A DNA stretch of 64,000 bases from Calliphora vicina. Lineage: Eukaryota > Arthropoda > Insecta > Diptera > Calliphoridae. The position numbers were made by a program, and so were the translations under genes. The notes under the pieces are model-generated. The model was not told the origin of the DNA. It did not search any database and saw only the letters and a list, made by a program, of their open reading frames with translations. Positions 12,066 to 32,907 of the stretch are shown here, piece after piece. The DNA is taken from contig NC_088784.1 in the NCBI RefSeq assembly GCF_958450345.1, positions 61,427,247 through 61,491,246 of the forward strand. Reading direction: 5' to 3'. Position 1 is the stretch's first letter; each line of letters starts with the position of its first letter.

Positions 12066-14855
12066 GAGTCATCTTTTTTCGGTACTCTAATCCAAGACGA
12101 TTTCTATTCATGCATTTTGCCAGAGATGCTAAATTCTTGTATTCGATTTTTAACAAAGCCTATTGCTTCCTCGTTTCCACATCCTATGATCTTGATGCTA
12201 TTTAACGATTTGACGCCATCAAATGCAGTAATAAAACCATCCTCACTGCATGCGAATTCGTCAACTAGTGCTCGCAATATCTTCTCCTCCCAAAGCAGCT
12301 CTCTTTTCGTAGCCATTTTACACTCAAGTTGATTACGATTTATGATGGCTGATACAAATGTAAAATGGTGACAGATTTATCTATTTTTGTTGGATTTTTT
12401 AATTTGTATCCAATTACATTTTAAAACCGGAATTTTTTTAGATTTTTAAGGAAGTCTACATTCATAAAATTAAATAATTTGTTCTAGGCGGAAATTCCTG
12501 GCATTACGGGAAATTTCAAAATCAATCCCGATTTCCCGGGATATAAAAAAGTGCGGTAAAAGAGAAACTCAAGATGTAAACCTAGTATTTGGTTTCAGCC
12601 GGATACCTGCATTGCACCAGAACTCTACCGTTTAATACTAAGCCTACTAATTGGACCTTCGCTTATAGGGGCTCCTTGAGTAGAGGAGGTTGCAGACTGC
12701 ACCTTGGTTGTTGTTCTGGCAACACCATCTTCCCGCATTAGTCATCATTGCTCCTGATTAGCCCCGTTAGATGTAAATAGTTTGTGGTACAGGTTTAGTT
12801 GTGTTCAAGATGCCCTGATTTGGTTCCAACTTAGTCATGGTTGTGTTGATCTCCACAACAGTACAATTCAGAATTGCCTCTAAATTTTGTATGTATAATT
12901 GAGCCGCAATCGCTTTTATCTAGCAGTGGAGTTCGCTGGATCTAGAGCATCCAATATCCAGTCATACCAGACAGAGTGTTTGTAGCCCGCCAAACCTGTT
13001 TTATTTTTATCAGAGTCATGGGCCTTCATATTTAATCCTTCGTTATTAGTGGCTCATTGATCACTTTGAGTAAATCCTCCTCATTCTTTTCGAAAAGGTT
13101 TAACCATTTTGAGAAAAACCAACAACTTTCATTGATTCTGTGTTATTAATAAACTGAAAAGTTTTAAATTTCGTCCCTGGTAAATACTTATCCCATTTAC
13201 TAACAATTTTAGAGTTAGACTATTATATCAAGTGTAATAATAGTCCGAACCGTGCTATTGAACTCGAAAGTATCTTTTTGCTTGTATTGCCAAAAGACAA
13301 TTAGTTATGCATATAAATAGAAAACTAGCATCATATTTACGTGTTTACTTATACCCTCCATCACTTAGTTCTCTATGCATTTGTGTTGATGTTTGTAACA
13401 TAAATAAGTAGTATTATCACAGCCACCTTATGCAGTATAACAATCCGTTTTCTGAGCCTATATATATCCTTCCGCCCATGTGCTTATTTAATCCTTATTG
13501 GTTTGAAACAATCAGTACTTTACAAATAGTACTTTACTAATGGCCGAAATATGACAATATCTATATAAGATTCAGAAAGATTTTTTTTTATTTATGGGAC
13601 AGTAGCTCCCTCAAAAGGTCGACTTATAAAAAGCACTCTATAGGGCTAAATGTCGGTAGGATTTATCCATTATTTTTATCTTTAAAGACCAATTTCTCCA
13701 GAAGTTAGTTTAATTCTCTCCATAAATTTTATAACCACAATTACTGTTATATATTCGTAACAGGAGTGAGATATCATATGATCATATTTACCCGTTTATA
13801 CTCTCTTAACTGTTGTTCGTATGAATATCTGTTTCTTTATCTTGAGTGGATAAATCATGATTTATAAAATTGTTTGTTATGAAACTTCCCTTATAAAACT
13901 GTTTGTGTTTATTTTTCGAGTGTATATTTCATATGTATGTATTTGTTTTAACAAGTGATAAAGTCAGTTAGTTTTACCCTCATGTGGTTAAATAAAAAAT
14001 GAAATTCTAGATAATGATGGTAAATAAAGAGAAAAACATACAAAAAAACTTTTAGTTGAAATTAATATTGAAATTCCCCCAAAAAAAAGTGAATAAAAAA
14101 AGTAATACAAAACTAGAAATATAAATAAAATCTAAAAATAAGTTAAGGGTGGATCAATTTTGTTTTTTCATTCTTTTTTTGGCTATCTATTCTATATAAG
14201 TAAATATTTGGAAAATAAAATGATTTTGTTTGCAAAATTTGATTATATTATGCTTGTCTCTTTTAGTAACTACTTTTCAAAATACTTTCATATATTTATA
14301 CATGATAGCTATACATTAGGATATGTAAAGCAAACAGCAAAAAAGGAAGAAGAAAGAAAAACAAAAACCCAAAAATGTGTAGACAAACTTTATTTTCCTC
14401 TAAATTAATTACAAATTTCTATGGCAATCACATGTAATTAGCTTTATTCTTGCAATGACAATTACTTACGTTGTTCTAAATCATATTACAACTCCAACTT
14501 CTTCCTGTTCCACCTCTCCCTATTTCTCTTTCTCTTTTCACTCTCTGTCACACATTATCTGTCATTGTGTACATTTGTATACTTATGCATGTGTGTATGT
14601 ATATATTTAACTGTGTATTTAATTTCCCGTTTTCTTTTCTTTTGTGATTTTGCAAGAAGAGCACGTGTTATGCCAAGGGGACAAAATGTGACTGTAAAAA
14701 CGTATGCATATGACAGTGTTGCCGTTTGTCTACTTTCATTTCGTGGTGTTTCTCTTTATCTACTTTGTAAAGGTTTAAATAAAACAGATATCATCGATAT
14801 TATTTATTCTCTGGAAAGGCCAATTACTGTCATTATGTATAGAATATAGAAAACA
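12066..14855. other. No intact gene; possible LINE remains, then AT-rich DNA
   Basis: Minus 12104-12316 is open for 70 residues and is unidentified. Minus-strand 12600-13100 has short Ser/Thr-rich coding-like stretches with many stops, which would fit LINE ORF1 remains but are not supported by a domain. From 13.1 to 14.8 kb I see only AT-rich sequence with short frames. Confidence 0.4.
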
Positions 14856-15460
14856 TCAAACCGCGTGCAAATGTCCACCACAGCTTGGCTGAGTGGAGCG
14901 CATCCGAAATGTCAAATATTCCATGGCTCCGGCGCATAAATCAGGCTGAAATTGACCGATTGCTTGGGTTATGTAGGTATTGAGGGCCGCTGTTGTTTGT
15001 GGCTTATTCGCATAGACCTGTATCTGAAGAAAAACCAACAAGAAAAAATCTAGCAGCGTCGAATCGCTCGATCTCGGTGGTCAGTTCACATCACCTACAC
15101 GTGAGATGACCATGCCTTAAATCGCTCGTGCAGAATGTCGTACACATGTCGTTGGTGTCCATATAATCCATCATCGACCTATAGCGCTCGCCATTGAAGG
15201 TGATGGCTTGGCCAACGTCGGTCTCAATGACATATAGAACGAGGACGTCTCCAGCCTAAAATCCACTAAAAAGCGTGACTTTTTCAGTATGTATTGGCCG
15301 CTATTAGATCTCATGTGGATTGATATCGTCCCAAATTCAACTATTTTGTATGTTGACGTTCCCATTCATCAAGAAATGGTAGGTCGATTATGGCGACCGT
15401 AAAATTTACGAAACACGCGTAACTTTTTCCGAACAGAGCACCCATTTTGATATATCCGTC
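14856..15460 (-). pseudogene. Decayed mariner-type transposase, copy 1
   Basis: Minus-strand frames, read in order, give pieces of a mariner-superfamily transposase: NGNVN and IWDDINPHE (the NGYVN.QN..IWG..NPHE block), then EKVTLFSGF (KVTVWCGF), then DVGQAITFNGERYRSMM (the GQA.TVNGERYR block). The C-terminus follows, VYANKPQTTAAL ending in CGGHLHAV (usually GGHL..(V/I)IF). Several frameshifts and stops separate the pieces, and the segment carrying the second catalytic aspartate is missing or unreadable. The C-terminus resembles that of the mariner at 43463-45701, so they may be related families. TIRs were not found. Confidence 0.75.
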
Positions 15461-16989
15461 TGTGGTGATTGAGCAGAACAAACTAAATAAAAGACAGCCA
15501 ATTAGACAGATGGCTGCTATCAACGGTCATAGTCCCTATTGTAAGAGTCTTTACTTTTTGTAGTTTTTAATACAATACTTGTACATAAAATGCCATATTT
15601 ATACTAAATCCAAAAAAACTCAAACTTCAAAAAATATTTGAAAAACTTCCAGTAAAATGTGAAAAAAAGAAAAAGCACTCTTTCCAAAAGATGCATTTTC
15701 TACTGTGCGAATGCTCTAGTAGTAATTCCTATGGTTTGTGCATCAAAATCAGCCAATTTCAAATCTCTTAACTCATAATGGGATTAATAGGTTTTTCTAC
15801 TTATTTTATGTTTATTAGAAACTAAAATATTTTTTTTTAATTTTGAAAAATTCGTTTAAAATATTTTAAAATGAAACATTTTGGATTTAAGATGCCTATT
15901 TTTAAATTTTGTTATATCAGAAATTACAATACGATGACTGAAAATCATTATATTTTATATTCAAACATCCAGAGAAGAATTTCGTCACTAGATCAATGAA
16001 TTATTGCATTGAAAGTGAGCTTTATTGTATTAATGAAGAATGTTTCATGAATCTTCATATATATTCTGAAATTTATTTTTAGCTCTAATATGAAATTATT
16101 TCATTGATTTAATGAAATACATATATAAATAAATGAAATTTCAAAACAATTTTATGATGGAGAACAATTTTAGATCTTGGCATCATCGAAAATCCAAAAA
16201 GTGCTTCATCTTACTTTTGAAAGGTATATGGCTAACATTTTCCAAAACATTACCTGGCAACACTTGTGCATATTATACAGAACGTGGTAGGAGTTTTTAC
16301 TACATATATCTTTGAATATCTGCGGATGCTAGAAAAAGAGAACATTGATATAAACCAGTCGTATAAATCCATTTGAAATTTTGTCATGAATATGACAAAA
16401 ATCTACTTGTTTTTGGTTGGTCTTTAGGGAGCAAACCAAGTGGAAATTGTAATTGTTAACAAAAATAATTCCATTTAATTCATTTAAATTTGATTTGAGA
16501 ATATTTCTTTGGCTGATTTTGATGGGTGAAAATAACAAACACAAATTTACACAAAACTGGGGAAACGCGAATAAAATGTATTTTAATTGTAAGATCTCTA
16601 GGGTGTGTATCTCCCACATATTGTGGGAATTTGTTTGAAAGGGAAAGAATAATTACTTAGGGGTTAGAAGTGGCAAAGAATTTTTAAGCAGTGTAAAAAT
16701 TAGAATATTTTCTGGTGAAAAAATTTTATTTTTGTTAGGGTTAAATCTTCTCTTACATCTATAGGAATTCAGAATATATCGGGCAATAGAATTCAGACAC
16801 AGTTGTGAAACCAAAAAAAAAATGTGGAAGTAAAACTGTAACTTCTTTCTAAATGGATAAAATATCCATGGATATAGAGGAGATGTAGCAGAGTTTAAGT
16901 TTTGAATTTGCCTCAAGGCCGCAAATTGGGTTACCTCGGGTATATGAAAAATTTAAAATGATGACAAATTGTTCTTGTCGATCTGATTT
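15461..16989. other. No gene seen
   Basis: AT-rich sequence with frames up to 96 codons on both strands and no recognisable motif. The part from about 16650 contains phrases (GGGTATATGAAAAATTT, CCGCAAATTGGG) resembling repeats near 36440-36640 and 58240-58420, so a degenerate repeat probably lies there. Confidence 0.45.
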
Positions 16990-17330
16990 GAAAGGTTTAT
17001 ATATGGGGGATTAGTCAAGTCAAGTGAACACACTTTTAAAATCGATGTCTTCCGATCGGGATGAAATTTGCATCAAGGTTAGACCTACTGGATAATAGAC
17101 ACAATTTTTCAACAAGATATTTAAAAAAAAATCAAAATTTTTTTATATTTTTGTCCAAAATCAAAAATTTTGTTGACTTTTTTTCAAAACGTTTTTTGAA
17201 AATTTTGTTTTTTTTTTCAAAAAAAAGCTTAGGCCAACTCCTTTAAGCGGGGTTTAGTCGCTTAGTAGGATGCTAGTGATATATCTATCAAAATATATAT
17301 TTTGTAACTCAATTCATACAATTTTCGAAT
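16990..17330 (+). repeat. Interspersed repeat, family C, copy 1
   Basis: Contains TTTTAAAATCGATGTCTTCC, GATCGGGATGAAATTTGCA, TAGACCTACTGG and, further on, AAGCTTAGGCCAACTCC with GTCGCTTAGTAGGATGC. The same blocks recur near 20880-21225 (reverse), 23755-23850, 47640-47910 and 51470-51720 (reverse). It is non-coding; the family is unidentified. Confidence 0.7.
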
Positions 17331-17628
17331 TTTTTTAAAAATTTTGAACAAAAAAAATATAAACAATTAAGAAGTGGGCCTTATATGGATGCTATGACCA
17401 ATTATGGACCGATCACCATGAAATTAGGTCGTGTGATTTATGTCTGTATGAGAGTTAACCATGTTGTGTGTATACCAAAATTTTTAAGAGATTTATGCAC
17501 TTTAAAGTGATTTTCGGAAGCGGGTCTATATGGGAGCTATGACTAGTTATGGACCGATCGTAACAAAATTTAATGACATGAATTTTGTATAAATAAACCT
17601 TATTTGGAGCGGAATTTGTGGAGATAGA

Positions 17629-20600
17629 TTTTTTTTTTTTTTTTTGTATAACCATCACTCATGGGATACCCCTATATATGCAGTGCATTGTGTTGATGTT
17701 AGGAAATAAAGTTGTGAGAAGGAGGAAAGAGGGAGTAGTGTTTGTTGACGTTTGACTTGAATTGATAAATATTATATTCCGCCGGAAATACGTTGGCAGG
17801 CAGTAGATTCCACATACGTATGGTACGACCAAAAAAAGAGTTTTCCCTATAATGTGTCGTGCGATCGGTACTCAAATTAATAGCAAATGGGTGCGATCTG
17901 TGTGATAGTCGTGTGTTCCGAATGAAAGTGCGCGTATTGGGTATAAGATTACTTATGTCTACTGAACAACACCCGTGATAATATCTGTAAAATAAGGATA
18001 AGCTGCCCACATTACGACGATGTTCTAAAGTATAGATAAACCGGGTAACATTCTCATCACCTATAAGATCAACCGCCCTTCTTTGAACCCGGTCCAGCAG
18101 CTCTAGACTTGACCTTGCAGCTCCGGCCCATATGTGGGAATTATATTCCATTTTTGGACGAATGAAGCTTGTGTATATACGAAGAAGATCGGAAGGGGAG
18201 AAATATGTCCGACACCGTCTCAAGAAACCCAAGCACCTAAAAGTTTCCTTCGCAACATCGAATATATGACGATTTCAACGGACGTCACACTGTATTCTCG
18301 TACCTAGAATCAAAAGGTTATCTGAAACACCAACAGTTGTGTTACCCATACGAAGAATTGATTCTGGTGAAATCTCGAGACGTTTATGTGTCAATAGGCA
18401 GCACTGAGTTTTGAGTGCGTTGAAATTAACTCGGTTCAATTCACCCCATCTGGAGATTGTTGTAAGGTCACGATTTATCGAGTCGTCCATATTCATTCTT
18501 GACAATTTAATCTCAGAAATAGTATGTCTGTGGTCGAATGAATATGAGTGACAGATATTACTGTCATCCGCGAAAGAATAAATGGGATTTGAAGTGATTG
18601 TTAGTAAATCGTTCATGAAAATTAAAAAAAGGGAAGGAGAAAGAACAGAACCCTGGCGGACTCCAGAGTTCAATATGAATTTCTCGGAGCAAATACCATC
18701 TATTACTACCCTTATAGTACGACCACGAAGGAAACTAGAGATAAAACGAGAAAATTCTACCCCTACACCGAACGAGGTCAATTTCGAAACTAGTCCATCA
18801 TGCCACACCCGGTCGAATGCCTTCGAAATGTCGAGTGCGACTACTTTACTCTCTCCCATGCATTGATTGACACCACTGTTCAGAAAGAAACGCCATTAGG
18901 TCTCCAGTTGAACGACTACTACGGAAGCCATATTGTCTGTCATTTAGAAGTTTGTTCGATTCTAAATAATTGACTAAGTGATAGTTTAAAATGCTCTCCA
19001 TAACCTTCGAGAGCGCCGAACAAATTGCGATTGGGCGATAATTTTCGGGATTGGTGGGGTCACCTTTTTTGGGGATTGGCTGGACGTTGGCAACCTTCCA
19101 ACAATTAGGGAAAATCCCAGATTGATATGAAAGGTAAAAAAGGTTCCTAAGTGGACGGGCCAGCGATGATGAACATTTTTTTAAAACAAGTGCTGGAATG
19201 TAATCGGGACCAGGGGATTTATTCACATTGAGTCCGGATAGAACTTTCTTAACTGCCCGAGTTCTGAAGAATATTTTAGGCATAATACAAGATACAGAGG
19301 GTATCACTGGCACCGATTGATTGCAATCGGGAAGAGATGAATTTGTAGAGAAAATTTTAGCCAAAAGGTTTGCCTTTTCCTTAGCTTCATTTACAGTACA
19401 GTCACCCGTACGAAGGGGAGGGATTGAAGCACCGGTGTTGTTCCGAATCCTCTTCACAAAGGACAAGAAACTTTTGCTGTTTTTTGGGGCATCAAGTATT
19501 CTAGCTCGTATGCGATGTTCGTAGTTAAGCCTTTCGCGATCGAGTATGTTCGTACAGTCATTACGTGCTTGTCTACGGAGTTGATCAGTATGGGGATTCT
19601 TATTTCTACACCAATTCCGAAATGCACTATTTTTATTTCGAACTGCATCACGACAAGTTCTATTGAACCAACGTTTGTCCGTCGATTTGCTGGAAATTTT
19701 CCTTCTTGGTATGAATAGTTTCATTCCCAATAGAACTATGTTCACTACCATCTCGGCAGCTGCGTCGATGTTGTCATCGAGGAAGCATAGTTTCCAATTA
19801 AAGTTATCAAAGAAACTTTTGAGCTCATTCCAGTGGGCCTTACCGTATTGAAACACCAGACGTTCACGTGAAGCGTTCTGGGAATCCCTGAGGGCAGAAT
19901 ACGAGAATGATATGGAAATGGTGCTATGGTCAGAATTTCCCATGGGTGCAAGAATATCAACATTATATTTTTCTGGGTGAGAGGTCAAAAATAAGTCAAG
20001 TATGTTACCGTTCACCCCAACACTGTTGGGAATATGTGTAGGTTCAGTTATTAACTGAGTAAGATGGTTATGTACCGCAAAAAGTTCAGCATACTGGCCC
20101 TCGGCTGAAGTATGGCTAGAGTGTACAAGCCAGGGGATATTATGTACATTGAAATCGCCAGCTATGGTGATTTCTGCATCTGGATGAACTTCCAAAATTT
20201 TGGAGATGGTATTGGAGAGTGAATCGAATCCATTATGGGAAGCATCTCTTCCTATGTTTGGACTCCGGTACAGAAAACACATATATTTTGTCTGTGAGCA
20301 GATCTTGAGCTTTAGCCAAATAATGGTAAACTCAGGGTCAGTGTTATTCAAGTGGTTCATGGGTTGGTATAATAAACTGTCACGCACATAAACAGCAAGA
20401 CCCCTGTTTGTGATATCCGGGTACAAGAAAATCAGTTGGATCGGCCAATTCACTAACTTGAGTTTCGCAAACAGCCATAATGTCAGGTCTGTGGTAGTTA
20501 ATATGAGCGAATAGGGAAAAAAAATTGGATCTTAGGCCACGTATGTTGCAAAAATCTATACGAAATTTGCTTGACATATTGAGATGTAATAAATAAAATA

Positions 20601-20675
20601 TAATGAAAAAACAATTCAAGTCAGTATCAGTAAAATAACAGAGACAAGTGCAAACTGATTGTAATTGAATCGAAA
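17629..20675 (-). mobile_element. Non-LTR retrotransposon (Jockey/CR1-type LINE), about 3 kb
   Basis: A LINE in reverse orientation. A 17-base T run at 17629-17645 is its poly(A) tail, and the interrupted repeat resumes at about 20676. Length and content (endonuclease and reverse transcriptase only, about 55 bases of upstream leader, no ORF1) indicate 5' truncation or an element lacking ORF1. No target-site duplication was found. A second, shorter copy of the same family is at 42005-42800. Confidence 0.85.
17699..20619 (-). pseudogene. LINE ORF2: endonuclease plus reverse transcriptase, three breaks
   Basis: Encodes the polyprotein that nicks target DNA and reverse-transcribes the element RNA. 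The endonuclease opens with FCNIRGLRSN and VCETQ and continues with LYRSPN, IAGDFNVHN and SDHSTI. Reverse transcriptase follows: NKSPGPDYIP, PIPKKGDPTNPENYRPI, YGFRSSRST, ALDISKAFDRVWH, SGVRQGSVLSPSLF and the active-site box FADD (usually YADD). The C-terminal part has TLEHRRNVGSLSLFYRYY and a final MWNLLP motif. Breaks: a frameshift near 20420-20450, another near 18850-18860, and an in-frame TGA at 18275-18277, all of which look recent because flanking frames stay open. Frame pieces are 20619-20380, 20453-18846, 18859-18275 and 18232-17699. The RT supports the Jockey/CR1 group; the exact clade is not determined. Confidence 0.9.
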
Positions 20676-20836
20676 GCGAACAAGGTTTACATGTACAGAC
20701 AACCAGCCAGCCAGATGGGCGGACATCGTTTAATCGACTCAGTAAGTGATTCTAAGTCGATGGGTATACTTTAAGGTGGGTGTTAGACTAACATCTGCAC
20801 AAACGCATTATACTCTCCCCACTATGGTGGTGTATA

Positions 20837-21227
20837 AAAAGCGCCCATTTTGGAAAAATTCAGTTTTGCAAAAAAAGTCAAAAATTGTATATCTTGAGTT
20901 ACAAAACATTTATTTTGATATATATCCCACTCGCATCCCACTAAGCGACTAAACCCCTCTTAAAGGAGGGAACTAAGCTTTCTTTTGATCATAAGTAAAA
21001 GGTTTCATTTTTTAATTTCGGGAAAAAATATTAAATTTTTTTTATTTTTAATTTTTTTTCGAAAGATTGAAGAAATAGCTTTCTAAACTATTTGGAACGC
21101 ATTTTCTTAGAAAAATAGCTAAAAAGTTACATGGATGATAAAAAACTCATGTTTGGCCAAAATGTCTTGACAGATCTTGTTGAAAAATTCTATCTTAATT
21201 TCTATGCAGTAGGTCTATGTATATAAG
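20837..21227 (-). repeat. Interspersed repeat, family C, copy 2
   Basis: Reverse-oriented match: GAGTTACAAAACATTTATTTTGATATAT, CTCGCATCCCACTAAGCGAC and AACTAAGCTT are the reverse of 17226-17315, and CAGTAGGTCTA near 21210 is the reverse of TAGACCTACTG. 21063-21180 also matches sequence near 51470-51570. Confidence 0.65.
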
Positions 21228-21475
21228 TTTATGAGGAATAGTCCGTAATTAATCATAGCTCCCATAATAATAAAATAATTATCAATCAATTCAACAGTTT
21301 AACGCTCTCCCGAAAAAATTGAAAATTCCACTTAAGTTGTTTTGTAAAAAGTCCACAGATATCGATATACCCAGAAATCATGGTATTAAATTTGTTAGTG
21401 ATCGCTCCATAATTTGCTTATATACTAGGTGTAGGGTATTATATGGTCGGGCTTAACTGATTATACTTTCTGACT
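21228..21475 (-). repeat. DINE-like repeat, family B fragment
   Basis: Contains CATAGCTCCCATAAT and ends with GGTGTAGGGTATTATATGG followed by TCGGGCTTAACTGATTATAC, the reverse of the family B start seen at 4324. Only the front part of the element is present. Confidence 0.6.
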
Positions 21476-24410
21476 TGTTACAATACTATTAAGAAATTGG
21501 CTAATTTAAGTAGAAATTCCCAAGCAATAAATTTTGTCCCACTATGAATTCAATAAAACAAAAATTTCTTTTGCTTTAAAGCTTAATGGCTAAATCACTA
21601 AATAGTCAACTTTCAGAAACTTTAAAAAAGTCTTGCTTACCTTTAAGGACCATACTCTTTGTTACACAATATAATTTACTCTCAATTTGCCATCTCTGTT
21701 CGTTTCATAAATCTCTTATAAATTTATTACACAAATTCAATTACTTTCTAATTTTGTTTAAAAATTTCTTCTAATTTATGTAAATAAATTGAAAATGGTT
21801 TTACTTTTTTCTATAAACAAATGTTTATTATGAGAATATTCAAAAAATATTAACAAATCGAAGGTATGTTGTTTTTTTTCTTCTTACTTTTCCAACTTTT
21901 TTTGCACCAGAATTTCTTAACTATAAATTTTCACACATACCCACTCAATCAGTTTCTAATTTCCGGAGGAATGTAATAGCAACAACAAATTTTTAGCAAA
22001 TCAACAAAAAAAAAATAGGAAACTTTTTTTTAAGTCAAAATTTTCTAAACAAACCAACACATTGCATTTATATACATATATAATGTATTTCTATATATGT
22101 ATATGCTGTGAGGTAGAGAAGAAACCCAGCAGTTCTTAAAGTGGTCATTTACTGTTTGAATTTTTATTAATGCAAGAACTACATCCCTTATTATTAGTTA
22201 AGCTCTTGATTATCTATCCTACAAATTCGGAAGACTTTTTTAAAGTCAAATCTATCAAAACGATTTCCCAAAAGTAATCAAACACGAAATTTTATGAAAT
22301 TTTTAAAAAAATAACAAAAAATTGATTACTAAAAAATGCCAGAGTGTTACTTCTCGTTATCTATCTTCTATGTATGTAATGGCATCACATGAGAACGGCT
22401 GGAACGATTTGGCTGATGTTTTTTAATTCGATTCGAAATTTTCAGGATATGGTTTGTAAAGAAAAAAATTCAAAAATCCCGGGTAAAACTCGGAATTTTT
22501 TTGAGTACAATCAACTATAATAAAAAAGCTCTCTAAAGTAAGCAGTACAAATTTATATATTTTATTTGCAAATATATAAGAACAGGCAGGTGTTGTGGGT
22601 TGGAGAAACTTGAAGAACTAACATTAGTAAATAGCTACCGGGCGACTAGTTTTAAATTCTTCTTTCCACACACTGCTAGTGACCAACAATGACATCTCTG
22701 GTTTACTATAAAATTTAAAACTCTGTAAATAACTGATCTAAATATCCTCTAATCGACTAGAAATTCGTTACATGTACTGCCGGGTATTCATACATAAAGT
22801 TACTATCGGTTTTGTTCACATGTGTGTTCACTCTTATTCATACATTTACATTAACCCCATTCATGCTGCAAAATAGTTTAAATGTGAATCGTAAAAACCA
22901 CAAAATATTTCAACTTTCACATACAAATGCATACATGCAAAAGTATTTTACAAGGTAAAAGCGACTTTATTTTGCAATATTTACTTGTACTGGAATTTAA
23001 GGTGAAACTAGTTTTTGTGTGTACAAATTTCCAAAGGTATGAAAGCCGCAAAATATTGTTTAAATTTGGGAAGCAGTTTGGGAAAAGGCTTAAAAAGAAA
23101 ATTAAGTATTTAAATTTTATTTATTTTTTATTTAGTCATTATTAATGAAAGTTTCTTTATTTTTATATGGAAAATATGAGAGCTGCGAGGAAGAAATGTT
23201 CGACAAGACATCGGAAGTTATCAGTTCCAAATTAGTGGTTATACAAAATTTTAAGTTGCTCAAAATTTTAAATTCGCTTTTGTTTGTCTTATATCGAGGT
23301 TTAAATTTATCTTTTTTTGCTTCTTCTGTACAAATTAATGTATTAAATTAATGTATGTCTGTTTATTTGTTTGTCTGCTACTTAAGGAGCCTAAACCACT
23401 ACACCGATCTTCTTGAAATTCTTACTGTATGTTTCTCTATATCTGGAAGCAGTAATAGGCTAATTTTTGTTACGAAATTTTAAGTGGGCGTGGTAACTCC
23501 CAAACAAAGTTAATATCTAGGAATCTATAATAACATGAGCAATTCTCCCGTATGTATAAATATTTGAGGAAAATAAAAAAATCTAATAAAATTAATATTT
23601 AGGACAAGAATTGGCGGGCTATCAATAGCGAGCGTGGCACCTCTCATACAAACTAATTATACAAATTCCTATCTCTCTGTATAATTGTGAATTAGTATAG
23701 AAATGCGCGGACTAACAATAATTTTAAGTAAATGTTAAAATTTGTATATTTTTGCTCAAAAGTAAGCTTAGTTCCTTTCCTTTAAGAGCTTTTCGGTCGC
23801 TTAGAGGGATGTGAGTGGGATTACATATATCAAAATAATATATCCCCGATGCAGAAGGGGACCATAGCGATAGTCACATTGGAATGAGTATCTCATTTTT
23901 AGAATGTGCAAATATGTCCCTTACAAAGTAAAGCGCTGTCATTTTTCAGACTGGGAATATTTGCTTTATACACATATGTATAAATCCATTAGACTGTCTC
24001 GTTCTTCATATGAACAAATCGAGACCTATGCACTTAGATGTTTCGATAAATTTAAAAAGATAATATCTGAAAATCCCATATATGTGTGATTTTATCCGGA
24101 TTTCCATAATTGTTCTTTTTGTAAAAGTATTTCAAAAGTTATATTTCCGCTTTAATAGTAAAGTATTCTCATACATTGAAAATAACATAATATTCTATGT
24201 ATTTGTAACTATGGTGTATACTATGCTACATTTGCAATGAGTTCAATTAGATTTTCTAGTGCCAATGCCAGTTAATAGAGAGAGGTAAAACAGTAAGTGA
24301 ATAATAAATAAAACCAAGATATGAAAGAAGGAACTGAAGTCAGAGTGCTAAAATGTCAAACTCATAACAATTAAAATTAAAAGCAAAGCACTATCACAAA
24401 CACACAAACA
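21476..24410. other. No gene; scattered repeat fragments
   Basis: AT-rich DNA. Recognisable pieces: a CCCAGCAGTTCT end at about 22127 matching the MITE ends at 34397 and 40317; a degenerate GGCTGGAACGATTTGGCTGAT repeat near 22399; a GTGGGCGTGGTAACTCCC repeat near 23485; and a family C fragment at about 23755-23850. No reading frame shows a domain. Confidence 0.5.
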
Positions 24411-24414
24411 TATT

Positions 24415-24460
24415 TACAGTGTCGGTCAAAATATGTTTCTATAGGGATAAAAATTTTGTA
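24415..24460. repeat. Tc1-like TIR end fragment
   Basis: TA followed by CAGTGTCGGTCAAAATATG matches the left terminus of the element at 60413 (CAGTGTCGGTCAAAATAT). TCTATAGGGATAAAAAT nearby resembles the subterminal CCCTATGGAAATA block of that family. It stands 80 bp before the giant (AAT)n tract. Confidence 0.55.
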
Positions 24461-24537
24461 TGCTACTTTCTACGATCAGCTTCATAATAACTAGAAATAT
24501 ATATCAGCTTCTAGAGTAATAGATTAATAGTTTCTAC

Positions 24538-32230
<7,693 letters not shown>

Positions 32231-32232
32231 GT

Positions 32233-32665
32233 TTCATCTGAACTTGAAAACTATACAGCTGTAAATAAACCATTTACATCGAAGAATAATCATAAAGCTC
32301 ATCTTAAAGTTGCTCGAGAATACTTGTACTGGATTGTGGCATAATGGAAAATCGTTTTATTTTCCGCTGAATATTAAATTCATTTTGTGGATTTTTATTT
32401 GGCAACCTATCAATAAAAGAATAAATTCCAAATAATGTACTGAAATATTTAAGAGTGGAGGCCTGTTATAGAGATTTACACAAAATTTTGGATATTATGC
32501 TGACTCATGTCCATGATAAAATGTCCCACCAATGAATAATGCAACATTACAATGACCATAAACATACGTCCTAATTGGTGAATGGATTGTTAAATGGTCA
32601 TGAGTGACCAGCCAAGTCACCCTACCTTAACCCTATAAACAATATATGGGAAATACACCCACCGA
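32233..32665 (+). pseudogene. Decayed Tc1-type transposase
   Basis: Plus-strand frames give KPFTSKNNHKAHLKVAREYL then, after a stop, WKIVLFSAE. These are the Tc1 blocks before and at the first catalytic aspartate (usually W..V.(W/F)SDES). Later come QHYNDHKHTS (the QQDNDPKHTS block with the second aspartate) and PAKSPYLNPINNIWE (SPDLNPIENLWE with the catalytic glutamate changed to asparagine). Stops and frameshifts occur between blocks, and the N-terminal DNA-binding domain is absent because the sequence begins abruptly at the (AAT)n tract. It is inactive. Confidence 0.82.
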
Positions 32666-32907
32666 AAACATGAACACTTCCGTGTACGATTTGACACCAT
32701 TAGGTGTCAATAGTGTCTCAATCCTAATTTAACAACGAAAATATGACACCATACCGTTGCAGATTCGACATCGTCCGTTGTCGGTTTGATACCGTCCGTT
32801 TTTGATTTGGAATCTTGTAACCCCTTGAATTTCCAAATTCACCATAAAATTTATAGTGATTAAAAAAAAACATAAAATAACTTATTTTTCATTAATTTTA
32901 TGTGTAA
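32666..32907. other. No gene seen
   Basis: Contains several TGACACC/TGTC phrases (for example TTTGACACCATTAGGTGTCAA near 32690, a short inverted pair). No known family was recognised. Confidence 0.4.

Larger units (their letters stand above)
17345..20836 (+). mobile_element. DINE-like repeat, family B copy 2, split by a LINE
   Basis: 17345-17628 carries the family B front part (GGGCCTTATATGG, GGACCGATCACCATGAAATTA, ATATGGGAGCTATGA). 20676-20836 carries its rear part (ACAAGGTTTACATG, GACATCGTTTAATCGACTCAG, CCCACTATGGTGGTGTA). The LINE at 17629-20675 lies between. About 200 bp of family B present in the copy at 39455 are absent at the junction, so a deletion accompanied or preceded the insertion. 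Confidence 0.65.
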
